Assembly (NCBI GenBank): GCA_029204225.1
Contig: CM055104.1
Coordinates: 48,186,451-48,250,450 of the forward strand
Length of the DNA stretch: 64,000 bases
Origin: Diphasiastrum complanatum
Taxonomy: Eukaryota > Streptophyta > Lycopodiopsida > Lycopodiales > Lycopodiaceae
Direction: 5' to 3'
Below, one piece after another: positions 42,177-55,034 of this stretch. The position numbers were made by a program, and so were the translations under genes. A model generated the notes under the pieces. That model did not search any database, was not told the DNA's origin, and saw nothing but the letters and a program-made list of their open reading frames with translations. The number at the start of each line of letters is the position of its first letter. The stretch's first letter is position 1.

Positions 42177-42860
42177 TGTTAAAAATTCACAATTCTAGCT
42201 TGACTAGTTTTGGTCATATGACTTGTAAATAGTTAGATGGTCATGAGGTGGCTTCTCACACGTGCCAAATAGCATAGGATTCCATTCATAAGGATATTCT
42301 CAAGTAGACCTAAGTGTTAGAACCTTTGGAATGAGTCCAAATTATGCTTAGATAGAAGAGAGAAAAAATAGGAGCTATTTTTGGTAATTTTTGCATTGTT
42401 GAGGGATCTCCAAGATTCCAATCCCTAAATTGGTAGGGATGAAAGATCACCAAAATTAGCATTAGGGATAGGTTTAGGGCTACTCATACCTGCCCAAAAC
42501 CGTGATGGATCATGTATATATAGGTGATGATATCTCACCAAAATCAATCAAGCAATTTCATGATTTTTCTCTCATAATGGTGAAATTGCTCTCTATGTTC
42601 ATAATTGTTTGAGTACTTGTGATTACTAATGATTATAGGATTGAATGTAGGTCTGGTGTACAGTACTCAGACTGTGGGAGGCCGTACTTTCACACGTGTG
42701 AAGCCTTCTTCAAGGATTTGGGCCATTTAGTGAGGTTCAAGCATAGATTTTTGATGGATTTTGATGGTTCAACTTGTGCTAATCTTATGAGATCATAATC
42801 TATTGTTTCCCTCATCATTTCAAGTGTGTTTTAGGATCCTTATTTGCTGTAATTTTTACA
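42177..42860 (+). repeat. Copia B 3' LTR (684 bp)
   Basis: TGTTAAAAATTCAC to AATTTTTACA, preceded by the PPT GTGAGGAGGAT. It matches the A LTR in reverse complement. It carries CACACGTG near 42258 and TTTCACACGTGTGAA near 42688. Confidence 0.93.
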
Positions 42861-43925
42861 GCAACTGCTTATAGGCTTGCCAAGCTCTTACGACAGCTGG
42901 GTGATGATCATCATGACTCATCCAGAATTGACTCTTTCGATAGTCATTATTATGTTGTTGCAGGAAGACACGTGGAGAAATGAAGCCTCAAGTTCCTCAG
43001 CTGATTCTCATGCCTTGTACATCAACAAGAGCACGACAAAGCAGAAGAAGAAGAGAGGCCTGAAGCAAGCAAAGCCAGACCAGAAACCAACTCAGCACAA
43101 GGAACAGTCGAATCCGCAGACAAAGAAGAAGCTGTTCTGCAGATACTGCAAACGAAACAACCACAAAATACAAGACTGCCGGATACTTCAAGCAAAGAAC
43201 AATAGCAAGGGGTAGTCGAATCAAGTGGCGATTGCAGCTGCAGAAGCTCCACAGCCTATTCAAGAAGCGGATCATGATGCCTTCATGACCAGCCATCAAG
43301 GAGCATCTGGCGACAGTTCTTGGTTCCTGGATTCCGAAGCCACTCAGTATATGACTAGCCTCATTGGCTGTTTCGAGTCCTATACACCTTACAGTACCCA
43401 GAAATATGTCTGGTGACAATAGCACACAGGCTATTAAAGGTTAAGGCATTGTAAGATTAAACTTTGCCAATGATCAGTCTAAGCTATTCTCTAAAGTCCT
43501 TTATGTACCAAATTTATCTACAAATCTGCTCTCTGTAAGCAGAATCACAGATCTAGGACACAGAGTAGAATTCAAATGTGATAAGTGTAAAGTAATTGAT
43601 AGGACAGGCAATATCCTAGCACTCAAAAAGAGGAATGGATACTTGTACAAATTGAGTTATTGCTTTTCTGCCTCTAGTCAAGCTCTCAGTACTTCAATTC
43701 ATTCAAATAAAGGTTTACTTTGGCATTATAGACTTGGTCATTTAAATCATGCTGCTGTACAATGAATGTCTAGACAATCTATTGTTCTTGATCTCGACTA
43801 TCCTTGCGAAAGAGTCGAATTACCTGTCTGTCAAGCTTGTCTAGTTGGTAAACAGACTAGGAAACCTTTTAAATCAAGCCATCAGCACATTTCTAGAGGA
43901 TTGCCTGATGTTGTACATAGTGATG
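42861..43925 (+). pseudogene. Copia E gag C-terminus, protease and pre-integrase
   Basis: Starts inside a gag (QLLIGLPSSYDSW) and runs through the zinc knuckle CRYCKRNNHKIQDC, protease SWFLDSEATQYMTS (active-site SGAT changed to SEAT), NLSTNLLSVSRITDLG and the pre-integrase CQACLVGKQTRKPF. At HSD, where integrase should begin, it passes directly into RNase H. The missing gag N-terminus lies, if anywhere, on the other side of B. Confidence 0.84.
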
Positions 43926-44380
43926 CAAGCTGGGCGAGCTGCAAAGATGACAGCAAGTCCGTAACTAGAGGATGTACAATAGCGTGTGGAGCAGCAATCA
44001 GCTGGATATGCAAAAAGCAAACCTTGGTAGCTCAATCTTCTTGCGAAGCTGAATACGTCGCAGCTTCAACGTTGGCGAACGAGGTAGTGTAGTTGCAGAT
44101 GATGCTGGAGGCAATTGGGATACCACAAGGAGGACCATGCACGATAATGATGGACTCTCAGAGTGTCTTTATCTATCACATGATCATATCTTCCATTCAA
44201 AAACAAAACACATACCTCTGAAGTACCATCACATTCGAGATTTGATCTCGAAAGGAGAGCTCTAGGTCCAGTACATAGAGTCTACAGACATGATTGCGGA
44301 TCTGCTCATGAAGTCGCTCAACAAGCCACTCTTCGTAAAGCAAAGAAAGACAATTGAATTAAATGTGCAAAGCTGCAAGT
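43926..44380 (+). pseudogene. Copia RNase H (3' end of D)
   Basis: DASWASCKDDSKSVTRG, SWICKKQTLVAQSSCEAEYVAAS, DSQSVFI and KYHHIRDLISKGEL, then a usual C-terminus and the PPT AAGAGGGAG before the D 3' LTR. It is fused at its N side to the pre-integrase of E; integrase core and RT are absent. Confidence 0.84.
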
Positions 44381-44392
44381 TTCAAGAGGGAG

Positions 44393-44838
44393 TGTCAAAA
44401 ATGGTGAACTCCTGCAAAGTCGCCACGACGCGAAGCAAAGCGACACGAAGCGAAGGTCGAATGGCAAACAATTTGTGAAAGTCAATGTACCTCGAAAACC
44501 CTGAGACATGAAGCGAAGCGAATCTCGAAGGTTGAATGATTCGTGAAAGTCAAACATGCCTCCAAGACCAAAAGACATGACGCGACACGAAACGAAAAGA
44601 AACAAAAGAAAATCGGGCGTGGAGTCTTAAACTTCACGCCCAGCTGAAACGGTTAGCAATAGCGGAGAGTAACTAATTAGTTGATTAGCATTAACTACTC
44701 TTGTAGTTTTCTATTTAGCTATCTGGTAAACTCCACACGGTGGAGATATAAACTATTTTCTGGATCAAAAGGATATACAAAGAGTGTGAGTGCGTAGGGT
44801 AGAGAAGAAAAAGAATAGAAACAAAACAATTGTGCACA
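44393..44838 (+). repeat. Copia D 3' LTR, truncated
   Basis: TGTCAAAAATGGTGAACTCC onward matches the D 5' LTR from 35287 to about 35740 and then stops, followed by Gypsy-flank sequence. Compared with the 5' copy it has small deletions and many transitions. Confidence 0.87.
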
Positions 44839-45049
44839 GATTGCCTAATAGTTGGATTTGGTGAATTTTGATACTCAACAGCATAAAATTGTAAAGCACG
44901 GTGGAAATCAATTGAGATTTGTCAATTGTACTTTTGGTATATGATGGGTCAATTTGGGGTGTGGATGCTGATTTGATCCATTGTTTGTGTAAGGCAATCG
45001 TGCCATGCCTTGCGGCAAGCTGTCTCTGCTGCTAATGCATGAACTGCCA
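44839..45049. other. Spacer between D and Gypsy integrase
   Basis: No feature recognised; it may be decayed 3' sequence of the Gypsy element to its right. Confidence 0.4.
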
Positions 45050-45670
45050 TCAATCTAGTTTCACAAAATTTTGTAAAGCCTCATGACGCATTTGTAAGGA
45101 TTTTGCATCATCTAATCGTTTCGTTGCTACTATGTGTAAGGAGGCTACTAAGAATTCAATCGGCATAACTGCATCTTGACCATAGACAAGCTGGAATGGT
45201 GTTTGATTCGTACTACCTTTGGAAGCTGTTCTGAATGCCCATAATGCTACATGCAATTTTTGTTCCCAATCAAAATGACTTGCTTCAACCATTTTTGTCA
45301 TAATATTGCAGAGAATCTTATTGGAAGATTCAGCTTGACCATTACCCCTCGGATAATATGGAGTACTAAACCGATGAATAACCAAAAAGTCTTCCAACAG
45401 ACACTTTATCGTTTCATTCACAAAGTGTGTTCTACAATCACTTACGATCTCGATAGGACATCCAAACCTAACAATAATGTGTTCATATAGAAACTTAGCC
45501 GTAGATTTCGCATTTGCAACTCGAACTGCTTTTGCTTCAACCCACTTGGTCATGTAATCAGTTGCAATGATGATATATCTAGCTTGAGATCCTCTTGTCG
45601 CAGGATGAATAGGGCCAACATAGTCAACGTCCCATTTCTCAAATAGTGCTTGCGATAAAATTGGATGCAA
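45050..45670 (-). pseudogene. Gypsy integrase core
   Basis: An open minus frame of 206 codons with the DDE domain: WDVDYVGPIHP (first Asp), IVSDCRTHFVN (second Asp, usual SDNGTHF) and GQAESSNKIL (Glu), then the helical C-terminal start (HVALWAFRTASKGSTNQTPF). All three acidic residues are kept. It resembles Tat/Athila-type Gypsy integrase and may belong to the same family as 9738-12055. Confidence 0.88.
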
Positions 45671-46440
45671 AGGTTCATAATTCTGCTTCGTAGGACGTTG
45701 TGCTCATTGACAAACATCACATGACCTTTGTATCTTTATGAAGTGTAGGCCACCAACATCCCGATTGTAAAAGTTTGCAAACAATGATATCTGTTGAAAA
45801 ATATCCTCCGCCCATTCCATCATGTGAAAACATGACTAGTTTAGGTACTTCGTGCAGCAAAACACATCTTTGCAAAATATCATCCATTCATCGGTGATAT
45901 AATTGGCTCGCAATTAATTGATAAGGTTGTGCCTTAAGAATCAATTGTCTCTTTTGTACTTTTTTCAAGGAGTCATTGGGTTGGCCTAGCATCAGATATT
46001 CAACAAAATCTGCTGCCCACTCTCAAGTACCGCTTCAACATAAAACAACATTACATTTGGTAGTTCATCATCTATTTCAGTATTATCTGGTGTTGTTTCG
46101 ATCATTGAGACATGGTTGGCCACATAATGTTGTTTACCCTTTCGAACCACAACTCAAAAAGAAAATTCAGTCAATAAAAGTAGCCATCCTGCAATGTGCC
46201 TCGTATTACACATCAAGTTTACTAAATAAAGTAACGGTTGATGATCAGTATAAAATGCAAAATGTGTTTCCATTAAATAATGTCGAAACTTCTTAACTAA
46301 AAAAACTATGGCTAACTCTTTCCGTTCTATTGTCAAATAATTCTTCTCAAGAACTGTAAGTTGTCGACTTGCAAATCTGATAAGATAATTTTTCTTGTAT
46401 TCACCTGGCTACATCAAAACTGATCCAATAGCATATTTTA
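45671..46440 (-). pseudogene. Gypsy RNase H and integrase zinc finger
   Basis: Broken minus frames: RNase H with FASRQLTVLEKNYL, IERKELAIVFLVKKFRHYL and FYTDHQPLLYLVN, then the HHCC finger region near 45700-45760 (CDVCQ.AQRPTK type). Many stops. It joins directly to the integrase core. Confidence 0.8.
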
Positions 46441-46479
46441 ATCAATGAGTACAATTGCTTCAAGTAATAACTTCAGCTT

Positions 46480-46942
46480 GTTGAGCGTGATAACGCTGGC
46501 TACTGAAAAACTCAAAAAATCAGAAGAAGTTTTCTAATGAAGATTATTCCTTGACTAATTTTCTATCCACAATTTTTTTTTGTCTATTACAAAATATCTT
46601 CTACTTGCTAGATATCTAATTAGCATTAAATGTTATCTACCTCATTTATTATAATTGCCTTTGAATGTACAAAATAGGCAGACTGTTAACGCGGATTGGA
46701 TTTCTAACAGACAATATCAAAATTTACAATGTATCGAAAATATTATATATCTCGAAAATTTACACTAACTCGAAAAATTACAAATTTTTTGAGTCGATCC
46801 GATATAAAAAAATTCTAAAAAATTCGTCCTGAATTTTTTAATCTTCTGTTCAAAAATTTGAGCCTTTTTTTTTTGGATTTTTGTGTAGCTTTCAAGACTC
46901 TCATTAATAAATGGATTTGAGGCTGAGCATCGAATTCCAACA
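46480..46942 (-). repeat. Copia G 3' LTR
   Basis: On the minus strand the LTR starts TGTTGGAATTCGATG directly after the PPT AAAAGGGAG; its far end near 46480 is an estimate. AT-rich with a poly-A/T stretch near 46870. Confidence 0.5.
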
Positions 46943-49173
<2,231 letters not shown>

Positions 49174-49878
49174 TGTTGGATTTATCTTCTCTACTCTCCT
49201 AAATCCCATGTCAATTTAGTTCCATTCATTGTTGCATATTTACTTGCATTGTCGCATAGCTCAACTACTGAAGACGAGCAACTGAAGGTGGCCGAGATAT
49301 CCGAGTTGGACTAACTATCGGGTAGATCCAACCTGGACGACATCTTGGGGAAGCCTGACTTATCGGCCTCCTCACGCTCATCCTCTATACTACGCAACCA
49401 ACTTGACAATGACAGCAGCCACGATCTTCTTCCTGATGGCACAAGGCTCCATGCCATCTCTTGTACGCTCATTTGAATTAATGTAAATAGTATGTAGATC
49501 ATTGTAATAACAAGAATCAATAATCAAGAACACAGATTATTGAATCCATAGAGACAAACATTGTAGATGCTTTCATGCATTGATTCTTTTCTTTCAGACG
49601 GATCGTCAGTATGATCTCATAGCTTTTATAGATTGTAGTTAGCTTTGTGTGTGGTTTCATCCGCTATTGTCTTGTTGCATCACTGACTTGTATTTTGTTA
49701 CAATTGATCTGAATAAAGTGCTTTCTAGTTTTGCATTCAGGGTCCGTCAGTATTTGAAATGCTTTCCGCTCTTTGTCTGACTTTCTGATTGCTTTGTTTG
49801 ATTGTTTGCTCTTGCTTTTGCTATCACCGCACATCTAGCTCTAAACTTAATTTTATCATTGTGTTCGCCTACTTAGTT
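49174..49878 (+). repeat. E-type Copia LTR between G and F
   Basis: Starts TGTTGGATTTATC and is homologous to 37541-38272, in plus orientation between minus-strand Copia fragments. The right end is uncertain (about 49850-49878). No 5-bp duplication could be confirmed, and integrase sequence is missing across it, so it is not a clean solo LTR. Confidence 0.6.
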
Positions 49879-50877
49879 ATCAATAGTGAACGGGTGAAAG
49901 ATTTATAATCTTTCAACCAGTCTTGATAGTGAGTCATGTGTTGAGTTGCTCCAGAATCAAGATACCAGGAATCGATATCCTATTGTTCTTCGACCTTGGT
50001 CATAAAGGCTGCTTCATCTTCCTCTTGTTGTTGGGTCGAAAAACTAGTTGAAGCACTATGCGCTTGTTGTTGGAACTGCTTCTTCTTCTCATTGTTGAAT
50101 TTCAAAGTTCTGCAATCCTTAATCTCATGTCCATTTTTCTTGTAGTATCTGTAGAATAGTTTTTGCTTTGGTTGGAAAGATGAAGAGTTCGAATTCGACC
50201 CTAAGCCAGAATTTGACCCTAAGCCAAAATTTGATCCTGAGTCAAAATTCGACCCAAACTGCATATTGCTCTTCTTTTTGGATTTGAGTTTCTGATTTTT
50301 TGAATATAGAGCTTGAGGATCTGACCATGAGCCTGAGGAGGATGCAGTTCTTCTGGCCTCCTCTTGTTATTAGGGAAACCACTCTTGAAAGGGTGAGATG
50401 CTCCTCAATCGAAATTGCTAGCACTCAATTTTCATAGGCCTCAAGTAGACTCGATAATAGAGTCATAACAACATCCACTCCATAAGATTTTGGAAAGTGT
50501 TGATATGTCCCGAAAGCACTTGTTGCTTCAGACATTCTCAAGGTGAAGAATTTCTTCCTCAAATGGAGTTTGGAGGTGACATCCCTGATATCGTAGAGGG
50601 TTGCTAGGATGTCCCATGCATCCTTAGCAGTCTAAGTAGCATGTATGTGACTGATTTGGTTGTCTCTGATGTTGAGAGTGGTCATGGCAAAAGCCTTGCC
50701 ATCTTTCAGTCTCCATTTGGTGATAATGGCTACATCACCTTCTAGTCTAACTTCTGTGCCATCAAGGATGTTCCAAAGTTCCTTGGCTAGTAGTATGACC
50801 TTCATTTTGAATTTCCAGAGATGGTAGTTACTCCCATCGAGTTTGTAGATAAGAGAAGAACTAGAAGATGGATCCAT
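49879..50877 (-). pseudogene. Copia F gag and protease
   Basis: Gag starts MDPSSSSSLIYKLDGSNYH with WKFKMKVILLAKELWNI; a TAG near 50631 and others break the frame. The knuckle YRYYKKNGHEIKDC has lost one Cys (relatives have CRYCK). An 18-bp tandem repeat encodes GSNFG-like units before it. Protease WYLDSGATQHMTH is intact at the left edge, where the E-type LTR begins. Confidence 0.84.
50191..50259 (-). repeat. 18-bp tandem repeat in Copia F gag
   Basis: Nearly four copies of an 18-bp unit (GAATTCGACCCTAAGCCA type) encoding six-residue units rich in Gly, Ser, Asn and Phe. Confidence 0.88.
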
Positions 50878-51000
50878 TTTGGTTGAGTGAGACCATTGGT
50901 AGAAACAACGATTTCATATACTGTTGGATGCGTGCTTGCTAGAACAACGTCTTGATAGAAACAAGACTTATAATCTGCAATGAAATGCAGATTACTGAAC

Positions 51001-51017
51001 TGCCCGTTCTGATACCA
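51001..51017 (-). other. Primer-binding site of Copia F
   Basis: The complement is TGGTATCAGAACGGGCA, an initiator-Met-like site, abutting the LTR end at 51018. Confidence 0.82.
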
Positions 51018-51900
51018 TGTCGTAAATCGAGAGGGTAAAAATAGACTTTTCATAAGATCTTGATAGATCTAATCTTTGTCGAACTCAAAAATGATGGTTT
51101 ATTATAAATAGAATTCTCAAAAGAGTCAGTGAAGGTTTTGACGAAGATTGCAAGAGTAATATTGTTATTTTTGCAAAATAAAGTCTTTTTTGACAAAAAT
51201 AGGTCAATATGACAAATGCCCTTGGCTTAACGTTCGCCCAACCCACTAACTATCAAAAATAGTAAGTAGGACTGACACAAACTCTGGCAAAGGCTTTGGC
51301 AAAGGTTCTTCTTAGAGAACTGATATTTTTGCAAACAGGTGTTAAACTTTCCACAAAAGGTTGTCAACAACTAGATGAACAATCACTTTGGCCTTCTATT
51401 TTTGATATTATTCTTCACCGAACCGACATTAGATAGATCTTAATCACACCTATGCACAATGAATCGGACGAAGGTTCTTTTTTCTGTATTTTGTAGTTTT
51501 GGTGTTTTCTGATGGTCTTTCTGATGTCTTTGCTCTTCAATATGAAGGTTTTGTGAGTGAAACCAAAGCTGTCTACAACTCGGCGAAGGTTTCCTATAAG
51601 AGGGTAAAAAGTTATCAACTCTGATGATGATTTTGCCTCCTTTTTGATCAAATCTGGTAGAAATGACCAATTTTTGTTGTTTTCTCTGGTTTCTCAAATC
51701 CAAATGGATATTAAAAATGGTGTTTTGAATAGCTTCCCCTAGTCAACAATCAGATTAGATTTCAAACAAGAAGATTCACTCAAATCAAGCAAAATCACTA
51801 TCAATCTAACTCTAAAATACAATTCTAAACCTACTTATGCCAAGACAAGATGCCTAATGCAAGCTAACATCTATCCAAATATGGTCTATTTTCAAAAAAT
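51018..51900 (-). repeat. Copia F 5' LTR and flank
   Basis: Begins (plus strand) TGTCGTAAATC next to the PBS. The outer end is not determined and could be well before 51900. The first ~160 bp recur at 31634-31785. An internal stretch at 51207-51280 resembles the flank plus start of Copia D at 35247-35300. Confidence 0.5.
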
Positions 51901-51904
51901 ATTT

Positions 51905-52400
51905 AATTAGAATGTTCCCGAGTTTGCCACACAGCAAACAATCTCTTCAACCAAATAGCTTCTTCTGTCGCAAAACTCAATGCCTAATACTCAACTTCAG
52001 TTGATGATAAAGCAACAGTGGATTGCTTCTTGTTGCTTCATAATATACCTACACTAAACACAAATATTGTAGTGGATCTTCTACCATAAACATTTCTTGA
52101 CCAAGCCATAGTGTAGAGTTCCCTTGATGTATCATAGTACTCTTTTGCAACATGCCAATGAGTAAACAATACCTAACGCAACAAACTAATAAACAATGAA
52201 ATATCATGACATGTATGAGTAAGATAGATAAGGCTACCAGCCTATAAAGTCGTGATCAACCTCATCTATGTCATCATGTAAGGTTAGGTTCATATTTCTA
52301 TCCATAGGCATACTCAATGGCTAAGCATATTAAACATTTTTGACAATTTGTTTTGCATATTTTTCTTGAGTTAGCACAATATCACTTTCTCTCTCTTTTT
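51905..52400 (-). pseudogene. Old Copia RNase H/RT fragment
   Basis: Decayed minus-strand RNase H: SNKKQSTVALSSTEVEY near 52010, then ALSFATEEAIWLKRLF and, further right, RT tail words (HWHVAKEY, GRRSTTI). Stops and lost segments are frequent; the lineage is distinct from the others. Confidence 0.75.
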
Positions 52401-53805
52401 TGAGCACTAGGAGAAAGAGCCTAAACAACATGTGGCCAGTGTGTCATTAATAGACCCTAGAGGCTTTTGGTTTGTGCAGCAAACAATAATATAGTTTTAT
52501 AAAAGGATCTTCAAACTTAACATTTTGACAACTAGTATTAAACCTTCTAGGTTTTTTTAATTTGGAAAATCACTTTTGACATTTTATAGACAATATATAG
52601 GTGCCTTCCACAATAGAATAATGGATGAAAAAAAAAACTTTATCAAAGCAAAAGAAATGTACTCACCACTTTTAGTGAAAGTTGTGTGTAAAAAAGCACC
52701 TTTGAGTGAAAGTTGTGTAAAAAAAATTGCCAAAAAATAAAATAAAAGTTTTCATGACGGGAAGATCTGCGTATTGAGCCCTTCCGGTGTAGGAGGGCCT
52801 TGGAGGAGTGACAATAAGGGCCTTATAGAGGGACCTTCCTTCCTATACTATTATAGACTTTATGCCAGCATCTTATTGTTAAAGCTTTAATAAGGTTGGC
52901 CTGGACAAATTTCTAAGAGCAATGGCTTGGAAGCTGGAATCTGGATGCTTCAACTTTGCGCCCACCGTCCACCGTCCTACATTTGGAGCTGGGCGGACTA
53001 TGCTGCCTTCTTTTCCTTGGATATTTGATTCACAATTTCCATTCAATATTTCAAAAAACAAAAGAAAAGGATATGGTGATCCTCAAAAGTTTGAAGGCTC
53101 CAAAGACTTTAAAGCTCGGGAATCAGTGCAGAACACATGTCCTCGGAACTCATGAGTCAGAACGTGCGTTGTTGGAACTTTTTGCAGTGGATTATGGTAG
53201 ATATAATTAAATGTGAGACATGAGTGTGACACATTTCAAACCAAGGAATAAAATGTACATCATAATTTATAAAATCATCCGTACCACTAGTGCCTGTACC
53301 AGTATCAACTTTCAGTAACTTCTGCTGAGTGATCGTAGTACTAGCAAGGACAGCGCGCTACAGCCTACGGCCCTACATCCCACTGATCCCAGTCAGTGCT
53401 CGGAAAACCTCTGGCTAGCCGCAACATGGCATCACAAAGACTCAGGTCCACCGTCCCGGGAGGCTGCAAGACTCTGCAGTTTTAGAACAACAAGAACAAA
53501 GCATTGAGCAAGAAGCTTAACGATAAAAAGAGTCAAGTTTTGTTGAAGCCTAGAGACTAACTCCATGATTGAAAATGTGGATAATGAAGCCTTGGAAGCA
53601 TGAGCACTTATGTTTGATGGAGATGGGGAGGTTGTAGGCAGATTCGAGAGGTCAATAACGAGTATTGGGATAGAGTATAAACTCCAAAAGTCAATGCAAA
53701 CTCTAGTAGTTGCAAGCAAGTAGCAAGGTAGATGGCGATGGCAAGGCAAAGTTAGATGGTGATGGTGATCATGGCTCAGTGATGGCTATATCGATCTGAT
53801 ATAGG
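52401..53805. other. 1.4 kb without a recognisable gene
   Basis: Small frames exist (52922-53155 plus, 53432-53749 minus) but show no domain or element motif. A GC-richer patch at about 53340-53460 stands out from AT-rich surroundings. It might be single-copy host DNA. Confidence 0.4.
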
Positions 53806-54760
53806 AAGCTAAGACAATGCTATCTTCAGAATTCGACATGACCAATCTGGGCGAAGCTCATTACTGTCTAGGTATTCAGATCCCAGGAGACAGAAAACAG
53901 AAGTTGATCTATATTTCTTAGTAAAGATACATTCACAATGTCTTAATCAGATATAATCTGATTAATTGCAAATTATCTCTCACACCAATGGATCTAGGAC
54001 TCAAGATGTCGAAGGACCAGTGTCCCCAAATAATCAAAGAGAAGGAGCAGATGTGTGAGTATCCTTATCATTCGATATTAGGATCTCTTATGTACTCGAT
54101 GATCTGTACCAAACCAGACATAGCTTTTGCAGTCAATTCCTTGAATCAATATATGACCAATCCTAGTATAACACATTGGAAGGCTCTTATCAGAGTCATG
54201 AGATATCTTCGAGCTACTATGGACTTTTGCATTTGTTATGGAGGAGTCGACAACGACAAACTCAAGAATGTCAGCAATGATAGAGAAAACGTGTTTTGAA
54301 ACTTTTCATTGGTCCATGTTTGCCCTAAAACGTCATTGATGGGTAGTTGAAATAGCTTTCGTGGAATAGCCACAAGCAAACTTCAATAGCTCTCTCTTCC
54401 GCTAAATCAGAGTATATCGTAGTCTCGCAAGCTACAAAGGAAGCAGTATAGTTGAGAAACTTACTTTCAAATATCAGTCTGAATCAATATGCTCTAACAA
54501 TTCTATTTTGTGATAATCAAAGTGCCATTGCTTTATCAACTAGCCCTAGATTTCATTCTAGGAGTAAGCACATTGAAATTAAGTATCATTATGTCAGAAG
54601 AAAAGTTCTTGACAAAGAGGTTGACTTGCAGTACTGTTGAATGCAAGATATGACAACAAATATTTTTACTAAACCATTAAGCTTGGATGCACACACAAAA
54701 TTTTGTGCAGAACTAAGTATGAAGGTCAAAGCATTCATGGATTCAGATTAGGAGGGGGAG
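53806..54760 (+). pseudogene. Copia P RT C-terminus and RNase H
   Basis: Plus strand: FDMTNLGEAHYCLGIQI, TPMDLGLKM, SILGSLMYSMICTKPDIAFAV, then after a frameshift near 54295 RNase H with SSAKSEYIVVSQATKEA, FCDNQSAIAL and HSRSKHIEIKYHYVR. It ends with a normal PPT (GGAGGGGGAG at 54751-54760). No 5' parts are attached. Confidence 0.86.
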
Positions 54761-55030
54761 TGTTGGATTATTCTCCTAATAATCGACTAACCGTTTTTAA
54801 TCTTCATCCACTACAATATCTTGTTGGCAGTTTTATGTCTGTTTCTACACAATCTGCAAAAGTAGACGGGAACAACCTAATTAGTTATCCTACTGGACGC
54901 CCGTTTTTGCTTAATATAAATAGTTGATCATACGTCTATTATTTCATTTTATGCAATGCATTTTAGTAGAATTTAGGAGCTCTCTCAAGCTTTCAAGCTT
55001 GAACACTCTTGAGCATTCTAGCTCAGTTCT
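54761..55030 (+). repeat. Copia P LTR (TATA box at 54915)
   Basis: Starts TGTTGGATTATTC directly after the PPT. It contains TATAAATAG at 54915-54923 and probably ends near 55030, before the gag-like sequence. The end is an estimate. Confidence 0.65.
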
Positions 55031-55034
55031 TTAG

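Larger units (their letters stand above)
38286..42860 (+). mobile_element. Copia element B, 5' LTR missing
   Basis: Plus-strand relative of element A with gag, protease, integrase, RT, RNase H, PPT and a 3' LTR. There is no matching 5' LTR or normal PBS; instead an E-type LTR precedes it. The sequence after the 3' LTR continues a different gag (42861), so B sits in another element. Point stops and frameshifts break each domain. Confidence 0.88.

Noticed and set aside
4331-42700. CRISPR-like array of CACACGTGTG repeats
   Set aside because: The palindromes are scattered over tens of kilobases in LTRs and leaders with no regular spacers.
9738-46440. Integrated plant pararetrovirus (caulimovirid)
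   Set aside because: The Gypsy-like RT and RNase H pieces come with integrase sequence, and LTRs and PBSs of LTR elements are present in the region; no movement-protein or coat-protein region was seen.
49174-49878. Clean solo LTR in a Copia element
   Set aside because: No matching 5-bp duplication was found, and integrase sequence is missing across the site, so a simple solo insertion does not fit.
52922-53749. Small ORFs in the gene-free 52.4-53.8 kb region
   Set aside because: Short, without recognisable motifs, and overlapping on both strands; no support beyond openness.
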